Assembly: GCF_002735645.1 (NCBI RefSeq)
Contig: NZ_PDZG01000014.1
Location: forward strand, 1-64,000
DNA: 64,000 nt
Reading direction: 5' to 3'
DNA from: Iodobacter sp. BJB302
Lineage (GTDB): Bacteria; Pseudomonadota; Gammaproteobacteria; Burkholderiales; Chitinibacteraceae
Below are positions 1-9,412 of the stretch, in pieces. The position numbers and the translations under genes were made by a program. Position 1 is the stretch's first letter, and each line of letters starts with the position of its first letter. The notes under the pieces were generated by a model. That model was not told where the DNA came from. It made no database searches and saw nothing but the letters and a program-made list of their open reading frames with translations.

Positions 1-52
1 CAAGCATTTTGCTTAAAATGGCATCTTTACGAGCCTTGGGAATACGCGACAT
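1..52 (-). CDS. IS3-type transposase OrfA, N-terminal 17 residues only
   Basis: Only the first 17 codons are in the window; they read MSRIPKARKDAILSKML from the ATG at 52. Short basic N-termini of this kind, leading into a helix-turn-helix, are typical of OrfA proteins of IS3-family elements that bind the element ends and direct OrfB integration. The assignment rests on the resemblance of this N-terminus alone; the helix-turn-helix itself is outside the window. Confidence 0.5.
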   Translation of the reverse strand, partial: MSRIPKARKDAILSKML

Positions 53-118
53 GATAAGTAACCAGCCCCCTGAGTAAGTTAGAATCCCTGAAAAGGGAGT
101 ATCTCAACTATCCTGACA
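1..118 (-). mobile_element. Edge of an IS3-type insertion sequence (partial)
   Basis: The window begins inside an insertion sequence read on the minus strand. Its transposase gene starts at 52. About 66 bases further out, reading inward from 118, the minus strand begins TGTCAGGATAGTTGAG, which looks like an IS3-family terminal repeat beginning with TG. The outer boundary near 118 is inferred from this one end, because the other end lies outside the window and no target duplication can be checked. Confidence 0.45.
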
Positions 119-413
119 CAGGGGGGTATCGTTCGCCTCACACCCCAACTCACCCCAAGCGAGATGGCTCCCGCCTTTAACGATTTGTATAAAGGTGAGT
201 TTCTTCGTATGTGGATTTTCCATGTACAGCCGAACTGCGAACCACTCATTCGCAAGTAAGGGGCGAGCCGTTGAACCCAGACAGTTACGTGGCATGTTGT
301 AATTATTAGTCCAGGTTGCCACGAAGCCTTGCTTGAAGAACATCAGCTCAACGTGCTGCAACTGCCAATATTGTAATTATTGGGTGCTAGGTGAGAGGCA
401 AACATCAATATTT

Positions 414-529
414 AAAATGGACAAAACCAGTTGTTTAGGCTGCAGGTTGTCCTTTTTTTACTGAACAACGATGGACAGACAGCAAAGATAAATTTTCAAT
501 ATTAGCAAGTAAATTGGCTTGTCCATTTT
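414..529. promoter_or_regulatory. Regulatory-looking region with repeated TGGACAA motifs
   Basis: An 11-base motif, AAAATGGACAA at 414-424, recurs as its exact inverted copy TTGTCCATTTT at 519-529. Partial copies occur at 448-454 (TTGTCC) and 473-478 (TGGACA). Repeated sites of this type sit in front of MocR/PdxR-type regulators and their divergent targets, and a truncated MocR reading frame begins directly downstream. I infer that this is the surviving operator region of that locus. Bases 119-413 contain nothing else that I recognise. Confidence 0.35.
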
Positions 530-544
530 TCTATACTTGCAATT

Positions 545-1339
545 ACACAGTATTTAGGCGCCAGAAACGCCATGTTGGCGGCGGGCGCGCAAATTGTGCC
601 GGTGCCGGTTGATCAGGAAGGTTTTAACACCGATATCAGCCAGACACTGGCCGCGCCCCGGCTGATTTACACCACCCCATCGCATCAATATCCGCTCGGC
701 ATCGCCATGAGCTTGCCCAGGCGAATGGCGCTGATTGCTCAAGCTGCGGCGCATCAGGCGTGGATTATTGAGGATGATTACGATAGTGAATTTTATTACG
801 ATCAGCGCCCGCTGCCTGCGCTACAGGGGCTGGATCAGCAGGGGCGAGTGATTTATGTGGGCACCTTCAGCAAGGTCTTGTTCCCCTCCCTGCGCCTCGC
901 CTATATCGTCTTGCCCCCCGCCTTAGTCCATGCGTTTACTACCGCAAGAATTGCATTTGACGGGCATAGCGCGCAATTTTTGCAGGCTGTTACGGCAGAC
1001 TTTATATCGCAGGGCCACTTTGCCACCCATTTACGTCATATGCGCCTGCTTTACCGCAGCCGCCGGGATTTGCTGCTGGAAAAACTGCAGCCCATATCTG
1101 ATGTCATCCACCCCATCAACACGGCAGCGGGTTTGCAATTTGCATTGCAACTTCCCAATGGCTTAGAAAAGCCGTGGACGGCAAGCGGAACAACAGCAGG
1201 TTTAGCACTCAGACCTTTATCGGCCTTTTATCAGGAAGAGGCAAAAATTGAAGGCTGGCTGATGGGCTACGCCTCATTGAGTAACGAACAAATCATCAGG
1301 GCAAGTGAAGCATTGATCAAAAGCTATCAGGAGAAATGA
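545..1339 (+). pseudogene. MocR/PdxR-family regulator, N-terminally truncated remnant
   Basis: The reading frame matches the C-terminal part of MocR/PdxR regulators (GntR-type winged helix fused to a fold-type I aminotransferase-like domain that senses PLP or amines). Homology begins abruptly with YLGARNAMLAAGA near 550 and runs to the stop at 1339. Visible are the PLP-domain signature IIEDDYDSEFYYD and the PLP-lysine region GTFSKVLFPSLR. The whole DNA-binding domain, the linker and the start of the aminotransferase domain are missing. The in-frame ATG at 572 has no ribosome binding site. An internal deletion, or loss at the nearby IS, is the likely cause. The 3' end overlaps the converging EAL gene by 13 bases. 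Confidence 0.8.
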
Positions 1340-3510
1340 CGGGCCGTATAATTACCCTCAGCCATATTGGGTAATGGAATCGGCAAATGCAGCCTTGAAT
1401 CAGACCGGCACCAGAGCGAAAACGCTTTGGCAGGCATAGGGGCCGCAATCAGATAGCCCTGAGCCTCATCGCAGCCCATAACGGCCAGCGCCTGCCATAC
1501 GGCTTCAGTTTCCACCCCTTCAGCAATCACAGACAAACCCAGAATATGCCCCAGCTCAATAATCGATCGCACAATAGAGACATTTTCGAAGCGCTCATTC
1601 ATCGACATCACAAAACTCTGATCAATTTTTAATTCATGAACCGGCATTTTGGCTAAGTAGGCAAAAGAGGAATAGCCCGTACCAAAGTCATCAATCGACA
1701 ATTTAACGCCCATGGCACGTAAATATTCTAAATTACGCATTAACTCCTTGGGGTTACGCATCACGCCCGTTTCGGTAATTTCCAGGCATAAACTCTGTGG
1801 CGGCACCTGGCTACCGGCCAGCTCCCCTTCCAAAAAAGACACAAAACTTGCGTCTTCCACATCACTGACACCCACATTAACCGAAATACAAAGCGCCAGC
1901 CCTTCATTCAGCCACGCCGCGGCCTGGTTAAGCACATCATGAACAACCCATTCTGTAATCGCCCGCAATTTGCCCGTTTGCTCTGCAAAAGGAATAAATA
2001 CGCCGGGCGAAATAAACCCGCGCTCCGGATGCTGCCAGCGCACAAGGGCCTCGGCCTCATGGACCACGCCATCAACCATTTTTACTTTGGGCTGGTAATA
2101 AACCAGTAAATGCCCCTCTGCCAGTGCCTCGCGCAAATCCCCCATTAAGGTAAGCTGATTACGCGAATAGGCCTCTTGCTCGGGATCATAAAATGCAAAG
2201 CTACGCCTGGCTCTTTTTGCATCACACAGCGCCACTTCCGCATTGCGCAGCAGGCTGTCGGCGCTGAATCCATGCTCGGGAAACAAGGCCACCCCCGAGG
2301 TTGCGCTGATATCCAGGCGCTCTTTGCCGATCAGCAGCGGCTCCGCCATGCAGATATCAACCCGCTCCAGCACTTTGAGCACATCGTCGTGCAAAACCCG
2401 TTCCAGCAACAAAGCAAAGGTATTCCCTCCCAAGCGGGCCACCTTTGTAACGGGACGCTGAAAAAGATTCAGACGCCCCGCAACAAAGCGCAGCGCCGTA
2501 TCCCCATCCTGATATCCGAGATATTCATTAATAAAGTGAAAATTATTTACATTCAGAACAACCAAGGCATAAGCACCACTTCCGGGGCGCAAATGCTCCT
2601 CCACATACAATAAAAACCCTGCCCGATTGGCAAGGCCAGACAATGAATCCACAAAAGCCAGCTCACGCAAGGACTTATCTCTGGCTAAAACCAGCTCACC
2701 CAAAGCATTAAATGCCCGCGCAAGGCTGCCCAGCTCATCCTGCCTGCCCGCATGAATCCGTACGCCAAAATCACCTGAGGCCATTCTGCGCACCGCCCTT
2801 GATAAAGTCGCAAGTGGCGCAGAAAAATGATGTGCAACCACAAAACATACGGCACACGCCACAGCAAACAAAACAAGCCCCATCCAGAGCGCCTGCCAGC
2901 GGGCCTGGGCGAGCGCTTCATTAAAGAGCTGATTATCAATATCTGCGGCCAGTAAGTAATAAGAGCCATCGGCAAACTGAACCGGCAGCAAGAAGGTGCG
3001 GAATTCACCCCAGGCATCATGCAAAGTAACCGTGCGTGGTAAACCATCTTTTAAAGCGGCTAAGGCATTTCCGCCGGGATCAGCGTAGAAAGTCTGATAA
3101 GACCCGTAACTGCCCTTTACAAGCTCAGCAGGCGAAGCGCTATCCACCAAATACGAGACTTTGTCACCCTCACGCTTGAATGCGTAAAGATAGCGCAAGC
3201 CCGCAACCTGACAATAACGATTCAGGCTGGCCACATGGCTCAGATATTCATCCTGAGTAATTACGGCACCCGACAGGGCACGGGGAAGATAATCAGCAGG
3301 CAAAAGCATAGGGAGGGTACGCACCGCAGCAGACAAGCGTGTATCTGCATCGCGGCGCACCCCATTACACATCACCCATTGCATGAGTAATGTAAAGACC
3401 ACCATAAGCAGCAGGTTGAGCACCAGCAGCACCAGTAAAATTTTAATCCGGGCACTGCTTAGCTGACGAAACCAACGCAGAATCGATTGAGCCATCATAT
3501 GAAACGACAT
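1327..3510 (-). CDS. Membrane GGDEF-EAL protein, probable c-di-GMP phosphodiesterase
   Basis: This is an inner-membrane c-di-GMP turnover protein of about 727 residues. The order is: a membrane segment near residues 22-46, a periplasmic sensor region, a second membrane segment near 210-235, HAMP, GGDEF and EAL. The GGDEF signature is degenerate (RLGGNTFALL), so cyclase activity is unlikely. The EAL domain keeps its key parts: EAEALVRW, SVNVGVSD, LEITETG, SIDDFGTGYSS, ELKIDQSF and IAEGVETE. It should therefore hydrolyse c-di-GMP. The ATG at 3510 was chosen because AAGGAT lies about 8 bases upstream; the longest frame opens with a TTG at 3558. It follows the M61 peptidase gene with a short gap and may be cotranscribed with it. 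Confidence 0.85.
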   Translation of the reverse strand: MSFHMMAQSILRWFRQLSSARIKILLVLLVLNLLLMVVFTLLMQWVMCNGVRRDADTRLSAAVRTLPMLLPADYLPRALSGAVITQDEYLSHVASLNRYCQVAGLRYLYAFKREGDKVSYLVDSASPAELVKGSYGSYQTFYADPGGNALAALKDGLPRTVTLHDAWGEFRTFLLPVQFADGSYYLLAADIDNQLFNEALAQARWQALWMGLVLFAVACAVCFVVAHHFSAPLATLSRAVRRMASGDFGVRIHAGRQDELGSLARAFNALGELVLARDKSLRELAFVDSLSGLANRAGFLLYVEEHLRPGSGAYALVVLNVNNFHFINEYLGYQDGDTALRFVAGRLNLFQRPVTKVARLGGNTFALLLERVLHDDVLKVLERVDICMAEPLLIGKERLDISATSGVALFPEHGFSADSLLRNAEVALCDAKRARRSFAFYDPEQEAYSRNQLTLMGDLREALAEGHLLVYYQPKVKMVDGVVHEAEALVRWQHPERGFISPGVFIPFAEQTGKLRAITEWVVHDVLNQAAAWLNEGLALCISVNVGVSDVEDASFVSFLEGELAGSQVPPQSLCLEITETGVMRNPKELMRNLEYLRAMGVKLSIDDFGTGYSSFAYLAKMPVHELKIDQSFVMSMNERFENVSIVRSIIELGHILGLSVIAEGVETEAVWQALAVMGCDEAQGYLIAAPMPAKAFSLWCRSDSRLHLPIPLPNMAEGNYTARHFS

Positions 3511-3573
3511 ATTTATAATCCTTGTCATTCCAACGTGATAGCAGTCAGATCTTAGCAAGGCAATATCAGAATA

Positions 3574-5382
3574 TTACCCTTTCAGCCATGCGTTTCGTGT
3601 AATACTTAAGTTACCCTCTAGTGGTTTAAGCCTCAGGCCACAAGTATTTGCTTCAGCATGCTGCAAATGCACATTAAACTGCATCAATTCATCGCGGCGA
3701 AAGGCTAAAACTTCTACTTTGCCATTAGTCGGCTGGCTGGCCAGCAAGCCATCCAAATTACCGCTGGTCACACGTAAGTGATTCATTGCAATCAATAAAT
3801 CGCCTGCCGACAAGCCCGACTGTTGCGCCGCACCACCATCCAGCACATGACTTAACTTTACAAAGCTCCCTTCAATACTGGTACGCACGCCAAGGCTGTT
3901 TACCGCTTGCAATTCTTTATCCAGCCAGCCGCCTTTGTCCGCAGCTCCCACGGCCGCACGCAATTGCCAGTCCACACCAAAATCGGCCAGTAAAGCCTGC
4001 AGAGGCAGCTCGTCTGTTGAGCGTATCGCCAGATCAAAAAAAGGTTTTAAATCCAGCCCACTCACTTCACTGGCCAGCGCTTCCCACGCCTCCTCTGCCA
4101 CACCTTCGCCGTGAGTGGCAAAATCTTTGCCATAACGCAGCCAGAGCGCCCGCATCACATCATCAAGCGATTTCTGCCCCGATGTTTGCTGGCGAATCAG
4201 TAAATCAAGGCAAAGTGCTGTTAATGCGCCCTTGGCGTAATAGCTGACCAGACTATTGGGGCTGTTTTCATCCTGGCGATAAAATTTCACCCAAGTATCA
4301 AAGCTGGATTCGGCCAAAGTTTGTTTGGTCCGGCCGTGACTTCTTTGCACACCGGTCACGGTTTGTGCCAATAAATCCAAATACTCCTGCGGGCTGATTA
4401 AACCTGTGCGCACCAGCGTTAAATCATCGTAATAAGAAGTAACCCCTTCAAAAGCCCACAATAAACGTGTGTAATTTTCCTGACTTAAATCATAGGGCGC
4501 ATAGGCTGCCGGTTTGATTCTTTTGACATTCCAGCTGTGAAAATACTCATGACTGCACAGCCCCAGAAACTGGCGATAGCCCGTTTTAATTTGTGTTTCA
4601 TGCACAAATGGCAAATCATCGCGATTGCACATCAGCGCGGTGGATGAGCGATGCTCTAATCCACCATAACCATCACCCAGCGCCATAGTCATAAACAAAT
4701 AGCGGTCAAAAGGCGCAGGCTCGCCAAACAAACGAATCTGGTATTCGCAAATTTGTTTTAAATCTTTTTTCAAACGCTTTAAATCAGCATTATGCCGCCC
4801 GGCAATCACAATATCGTGGGGAATGCCGCAGGCTTTAAAACTGATTTGGCTGAATTCACCCATTTCTACCGGATGATCAATCAGTTCATCGTAATCTGCC
4901 GCCTGATAGCGGCCAAACTGCCCCTGTTTAGCGCCATGCGCGGGCAGCGTCGTGGCTATTTTCCAGTTTTTATATTCTTTTCCTTCCGGGGCAATGATTT
5001 CTACATTGCAGCTGTTTTTTTCCTGCCCTTTCACCGCCAGAAAAACACTAGTGCCATTAAAAAAGCCCCGTGTCTGATCTAAATACGCCCCTCTGACCGA
5101 TAAATCCCATGCATATACACTGTAGTGAATTTCTAATGGGCCATTCACAGGCTCCGCCTGCCAGCTATGCTTATCGCTTTTAGTCAGCGCCAGCGTTTTA
5201 CCTGCTGATTCAGCCCTGATTTCAACAATATTTCTGGCAAATTCCCGAATTAAATAACTACCAGGAATCCAGGCAGGCAAATAGACACACTGCCCTGCCG
5301 GATCTGGATTTTTAATAGAAACAGAAACATGAAAAAGATGTGCGTGCAAATACGCAGGTGAAATTTTATAAGATATTGTCAT
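3574..5382 (-). CDS. M61-family glycyl aminopeptidase with PDZ domain
   Basis: At 602 residues this is the usual length for M61 peptidases, zinc metalloenzymes that release N-terminal glycine or alanine. The zinc site is visible as HEYFHSWNVKRIKP (HExxH) near residues 279-292, followed by the family's third-ligand segment WAFEGVTSYYDD. A C-terminal PDZ-like domain is seen around residues 500-580 (GGAAQQSGLSAGDLLIAM). The N-terminal part is the M61 beta-rich domain. There is no clear signal peptide, so a cytoplasmic location is likely. The ribosome binding site in front of the ATG is weak. Confidence 0.9.
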   Translation of the reverse strand: MTISYKISPAYLHAHLFHVSVSIKNPDPAGQCVYLPAWIPGSYLIREFARNIVEIRAESAGKTLALTKSDKHSWQAEPVNGPLEIHYSVYAWDLSVRGAYLDQTRGFFNGTSVFLAVKGQEKNSCNVEIIAPEGKEYKNWKIATTLPAHGAKQGQFGRYQAADYDELIDHPVEMGEFSQISFKACGIPHDIVIAGRHNADLKRLKKDLKQICEYQIRLFGEPAPFDRYLFMTMALGDGYGGLEHRSSTALMCNRDDLPFVHETQIKTGYRQFLGLCSHEYFHSWNVKRIKPAAYAPYDLSQENYTRLLWAFEGVTSYYDDLTLVRTGLISPQEYLDLLAQTVTGVQRSHGRTKQTLAESSFDTWVKFYRQDENSPNSLVSYYAKGALTALCLDLLIRQQTSGQKSLDDVMRALWLRYGKDFATHGEGVAEEAWEALASEVSGLDLKPFFDLAIRSTDELPLQALLADFGVDWQLRAAVGAADKGGWLDKELQAVNSLGVRTSIEGSFVKLSHVLDGGAAQQSGLSAGDLLIAMNHLRVTSGNLDGLLASQPTNGKVEVLAFRRDELMQFNVHLQHAEANTCGLRLKPLEGNLSITRNAWLKG

Positions 5383-5563
5383 GGATTATCTTTGAGCAAA
5401 AGTCGATAAAAACAGCAATTACACTGTGCCATTTACGCCTTTAAACAAACCTGGCGATGCAGCACCCCGGCATAAATGCACCCATAAGCCTCTCCAGAAA
5501 GATGATAGGGATAGAACAAAGGCAGTGAATACATTATTTTAAGCACTGATGATAGATAGAAAA

Positions 5564-6826
5564 TCAGCCCTGATATAAACCAACCTGATTACGCCCTGCA
5601 TGCTTGGCCTGATAAAGCGCCTTATCAGCGGCATCAATTAATTGCTGCGCATCCATGCCATTTTTTAAAATGGCAACGCCCGCGCTGAATGTGACTGGAA
5701 ATTGAATATCGCCTGATAATTGAATCAGCTCAGTAAAACGAAGCCGCCAATTATCAATTTTTTGCGCTGCACGAATCATACTGGTTTCTGAAAAAACCAC
5801 CGAAAACTCTTCGCCGCCATATCGACCTACAGCCCCTTCGCCATTAATGGACTGCCGTAATAAACGCGCCAGAATTTTAATCACTTTATCACCGGCAGCA
5901 TGGCCGTAACTATCATTAATTTTTTTAAAATGATCAATATCAACCATGGCAAAAGACAAAGAAAGCGCTTCTTTTTGCGAACGTTTTACTTCCCGCTCCA
6001 GCCATTCAATAATATGCGTATGGTTTAACAATGCCGTAAGACTATCACAACTCATCCAGCGCCGTAATGAGCGATAGCGCGCACAGGTCATCGCTACTGA
6101 CGCCACCAGCTCTTCAGCCGGCATATTCTTCACCCAAAAATCATCGCCGCCCATACTGCGCGCCATTAATTGCTTATTTCTATTTGTTTCTGTAGATAAA
6201 AAAACGATGGGAACACTATCAAACTGAGTTTGCTGGCGGATAACTTTTGCCATTTCATCGCCAGAGCACTGAGGCATATATACATCCATCAGCACAATGT
6301 CGGGCATAAACCGCTCAAGCGAGACAAATACATCCAATGGATTTTTAATCTGCTGAACCTGCATATCGGCCTGCTGCAGAATATTGCCACTTGCTTTACC
6401 CATTGCTTCGGAATCATCCACGATCAGCACACGGTAAGGGGTGTTTTGTGTTTTTTCCAGCAAAACATCAAGACGGTCAATAAGCTTTTGAATATCAAGC
6501 GGAATATAAACAAAATCAGTAACGCCCAATTTCACATAATGAATTTGCTCTACGACGGTGAGCTCAGAAGTCAGAAATAAAACCGGCCCGCGGGACAGCT
6601 TCTGCAGGCGGGGCAATATTTGCTCTGCAGAGCCATCTTCCAGCCCTTCCTCTCCAAGCAATACTGCAAATGGCGGCTCTGTATGCATGGCCGCCAGCAA
6701 GGCACTCTGCTTCATATAAGAGCGGCATTCAAAACCAAAAAAAGTCAGCTGTTTTGCTAATTCGGCACTTCCCTGAATCTGCTGGGCAGATAAATACACA
6801 ATTGGTTTTTTTTGATCCGAATTCAT
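5564..6826 (-). CDS. REC-REC-GGDEF diguanylate cyclase response regulator
   Basis: This is a cytoplasmic response regulator of about 420 residues. It has two receiver domains and a C-terminal diguanylate cyclase domain. The first receiver (roughly residues 8-120) is degenerate: the phospho-acceptor strand reads FAVLLGEEGL, with no Asp in the normal place. The second is intact, with LIVDDSEAMG, the acceptor strand IVLMDVYMP, the Ser/Thr position in FLSTET and the Lys in WVKN. The cyclase domain has an active RYGGEEFSVVF site and DIDHFKKINDSYGH. It should make c-di-GMP on phosphorylation. No partner kinase is adjacent. The ATG at 6826 (MNSDQKKP) is preferred to the earlier in-frame start at 6886. 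Confidence 0.88.
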   Translation of the reverse strand: MNSDQKKPIVYLSAQQIQGSAELAKQLTFFGFECRSYMKQSALLAAMHTEPPFAVLLGEEGLEDGSAEQILPRLQKLSRGPVLFLTSELTVVEQIHYVKLGVTDFVYIPLDIQKLIDRLDVLLEKTQNTPYRVLIVDDSEAMGKASGNILQQADMQVQQIKNPLDVFVSLERFMPDIVLMDVYMPQCSGDEMAKVIRQQTQFDSVPIVFLSTETNRNKQLMARSMGGDDFWVKNMPAEELVASVAMTCARYRSLRRWMSCDSLTALLNHTHIIEWLEREVKRSQKEALSLSFAMVDIDHFKKINDSYGHAAGDKVIKILARLLRQSINGEGAVGRYGGEEFSVVFSETSMIRAAQKIDNWRLRFTELIQLSGDIQFPVTFSAGVAILKNGMDAQQLIDAADKALYQAKHAGRNQVGLYQG

Positions 6827-6962
6827 ATCGACAGCCTGGTGTTTATTAAAATCAGTCCTCTGCAAATATAAGCGCAAAAACAGCATCTCGCGGGCTTTTA
6901 GCTGCAGCGGGGCAAAAACATAGCCTTCAGAATATCAGTCTTCAGCTATTTGTCAGAGCGCT

Positions 6963-7361
6963 CTATTCACCCATACTATTTTTTTGTTCAAACTGATGTA
7001 ATTGCCGCCGCCATTTTTTACTTGGCCGCCCTTCCCCCGCCGGATGCTCAAACCTTGGAGCAAGCTGACGAGCCTCTTTATCCCGTTCACGCTTCAGCAT
7101 ACTTTCTGCGTTTTCCTGATAAAGCATACGTGCCGCCGGTGCGGGGCCGCGCTGCTCAGAGAGTGTAAGCACAGCGATTTCATACTCGCCCTGCTCTGTA
7201 CGCACACGCAAAGTATCGCCCACTTTAAGCAGTCGGGCAGGTTTAACTCTTTGCTGATTTAAATGCACATGGCCAGCGTCAATTGCTGCACTGGCGAGAG
7301 AGCGCGTCTTAAAAAAACGGGCAGCCCACAGCCATTTATCGATACGAACACCGCTATCCAT
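6963..7361 (-). CDS. hslR: Hsp15, S4-domain ribosome-recycling heat-shock protein
   Basis: A small basic protein of 132 residues with an N-terminal S4 RNA-binding domain (RIDKWLWAARFFKTRSLA, then AGHVHLNQQRVKPARLLKVGD) and a charged C-terminal tail (KEARQLAPRFEHPAGEGRP). The family binds free 50S subunits that carry a blocked nascent chain and helps to recycle them. The ATG at 7361 is supported by AGGAG a few bases upstream; the longer frame starts inside the preceding terminator. It lies just downstream of typA, separated by that terminator. Confidence 0.9.
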   Translation of the reverse strand: MDSGVRIDKWLWAARFFKTRSLASAAIDAGHVHLNQQRVKPARLLKVGDTLRVRTEQGEYEIAVLTLSEQRGPAPAARMLYQENAESMLKRERDKEARQLAPRFEHPAGEGRPSKKWRRQLHQFEQKNSMGE

Positions 7362-7376
7362 TTGATGCTCCTGAAA

Positions 7377-7404
7377 CAAAAACACCCCGCATCAGCGGGG
7401 TGTT
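7377..7404 (-). terminator. Intrinsic terminator after typA
   Basis: A perfect 10-base stem, AACACCCCGC / GCGGGGTGTT, with the four-base loop ATCA. On the minus strand it runs into a T tract. It sits 28 bases past the typA stop and right in front of the hslR ribosome binding site. Confidence 0.85.
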
Positions 7405-7431
7405 GTGTATCCCGAAAACCGGAATAAAAGC

Positions 7432-9252
7432 TTAGTGTGTTTTAGCTTTAAAGTGACGACGACGTTCTGTTTCGTTTAAGTAACGCTTACGAATACGGAT
7501 GCTTGTTGGTGTGATTTCAACCAATTCATCGTCATCAATAAACTCAACAGCTGATTCCAGCGTCATTTTGATCGCTGTAGTCAAACGAACCGCTTCATCA
7601 GTACCGGAAGCGCGAACGTTAGTCAGTTGCTTACCCTTAACCGGGTTAACGACCAGATCGTTATCACGTGTGTGAATACCGATTACCATGCCTTCGTACA
7701 ATTTGTCGCCTGGGGCTACAAACATACGACCACGGTCTTCCAGCTTCCACAATGCGTAGGCAACAGCTTCACCATTTTCTTGTGAAACCAATACACCGTT
7801 ATGACGGCCTGGCATGTCGGCTTTAGCCGGTGCGTAGTCATCAAACACGTGGCCAATCAGGCCGGTACCGCGAGTCATGGTCATGAAATCGCCTTGGAAG
7901 CCAATCAGGCCACGCGCTGGAATATGGTATTCCAGACGGGTACGGCCATTGCCATCGGATTCCATATTGGTCAACTCACCACGGCGGCGACCAATTTCTT
8001 CCATTACCGCACCTTGGTGTTCATCTTCAAGGTCGATAGACAGATTTTCATAAGGCTCGCATTTAACGCCATCAATGTCTTTGTAAACAACACGTGGTTT
8101 AGCCACGGCCATTTCAAACCCTTCACGACGCATGTTTTCCAGCAGAATAGTCAGGTGCAATTCACCACGGCCAGACACGCGGAAGATATCAGCATCTTCA
8201 GTTTCTTCAACTTTCAGAGCCACGTTAGTCAGCAATTCTTTAGTCAGGCGGTCACGAATTTGACGGCTGGTAACGAATTTACCTTCAGTACCGGCTAATG
8301 GTGAAGTGTTCACCATAAAGTCCATGGTCAGTGTTGGCTCATCAATCGTCAGCATAGGCATGCCTACTGGCTGCTCTTTATCACAGATGGTTACACCAAT
8401 ACCGATCTCATCTAGACCAGAAATAATAATGATGTCGCCAGCCTGAGCTTCTTCAACTTGGATGCGTTCCAGACCTTGGAAACCCAATACTTGGTTGATA
8501 CGGCCCTGACCCACTTGGTTTTCGTGGTTCATTACAACAACAGCTTGACCTGGCTTGATACGACCGTTCAATACACGGCCAATCCCAAGACGACCGGTGT
8601 ATGTGGAGTAATCCAGCGCAGAAATTTGCAGTTGCAATGGCGCTTCAGGATCGCCAGCAGGAGCATGAACATGGCTCAGTACGGTATCAAACAGCGCACG
8701 CATATTATCGGTCTCGGTTTCGAGCTCGAGCTTAGCGTAGCCATTCAGTGCAGATGCGTAGATAACCGGGAAATCAAGTTGTTCATCAGTTGCGCCGAGC
8801 TTATCGAACAAATCGAAAGTCTGGTCTACAACCCAGTCCGGACGTGCGCCAGGACGGTCAACTTTATTGATAACTACAATAGGCTTCAGACCAAGTGCCA
8901 AAGCTTTTTTAGTTACGAAGCGTGTTTGTGGCATCGGGCCATCAACGGCATCAACGAGCAACAATACGCCGTCAACCATACCCAGAACACGCTCCACTTC
9001 ACCACCGAAATCGGCGTGGCCTGGAGTGTCAACCACATTGATATGGTAGCCTTCGTATTCAAGGGCGGTGTTTTTAGCCAGAATCGTGATACCGCGCTCT
9101 TTTTCGATATCATTACTGTCCATCACGCGCTCAGCAACTTGCTGGTTGTCGCGGAAGGTGCCGGATTGGCGGAGGAGTTTGTCAACGAGGGTAGTCTTAC
9201 CGTGGTCAACGTGGGCAATAATTGCAATATTACGAATGGCGCGGGTTGTCAT
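7432..9252 (-). CDS. typA: Translational GTPase TypA/BipA
   Basis: A ribosome-associated GTPase of the EF-G-like class, 606 residues, which is the normal length. It contributes to 50S assembly and to stress and cold adaptation. The G motifs are all visible: [10 protein letters not shown] (G1), ERGITI (G2), DTPGHADF (G3), [10 protein letters not shown] (G4) and a G5 region near YASALNG. The family-specific C-terminal domain follows, ending in [12 protein letters not shown]. The ATG at 9252 ([11 protein letters not shown]) matches the family start; the open frame runs 14 codons further upstream without support. Confidence 0.95.
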   Translation of the reverse strand: MTTRAIRNIAIIAHVDHGKTTLVDKLLRQSGTFRDNQQVAERVMDSNDIEKERGITILAKNTALEYEGYHINVVDTPGHADFGGEVERVLGMVDGVLLLVDAVDGPMPQTRFVTKKALALGLKPIVVINKVDRPGARPDWVVDQTFDLFDKLGATDEQLDFPVIYASALNGYAKLELETETDNMRALFDTVLSHVHAPAGDPEAPLQLQISALDYSTYTGRLGIGRVLNGRIKPGQAVVVMNHENQVGQGRINQVLGFQGLERIQVEEAQAGDIIIISGLDEIGIGVTICDKEQPVGMPMLTIDEPTLTMDFMVNTSPLAGTEGKFVTSRQIRDRLTKELLTNVALKVEETEDADIFRVSGRGELHLTILLENMRREGFEMAVAKPRVVYKDIDGVKCEPYENLSIDLEDEHQGAVMEEIGRRRGELTNMESDGNGRTRLEYHIPARGLIGFQGDFMTMTRGTGLIGHVFDDYAPAKADMPGRHNGVLVSQENGEAVAYALWKLEDRGRMFVAPGDKLYEGMVIGIHTRDNDLVVNPVKGKQLTNVRASGTDEAVRLTTAIKMTLESAVEFIDDDELVEITPTSIRIRKRYLNETERRRHFKAKTH

Positions 9253-9412
9253 TGTCTGGGCTGCAGATTTTAAAAAAGTGCGCGATTGTACCACGCGAAG
9301 TGAATTTCGCGACTAAGTTCCGACGCATTAGGAAATAATTCATATAAATCAGGCGATTACTGGTCTGAAATATTTCCACACTCCGGATTTTCTGCAGAAA
9401 AACCACTCTTTC

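Noticed and set aside
104-361. Open frame of 85 codons on the minus strand next to the IS edge
   Set aside because: It crosses the inferred IS end, has no ribosome binding site that I can see and resembles no family known to me.
8458-9273. Long plus-strand frame opposite typA (271 codons)
   Set aside because: It is a shadow of the conserved typA gene, with a composition unlike a protein.
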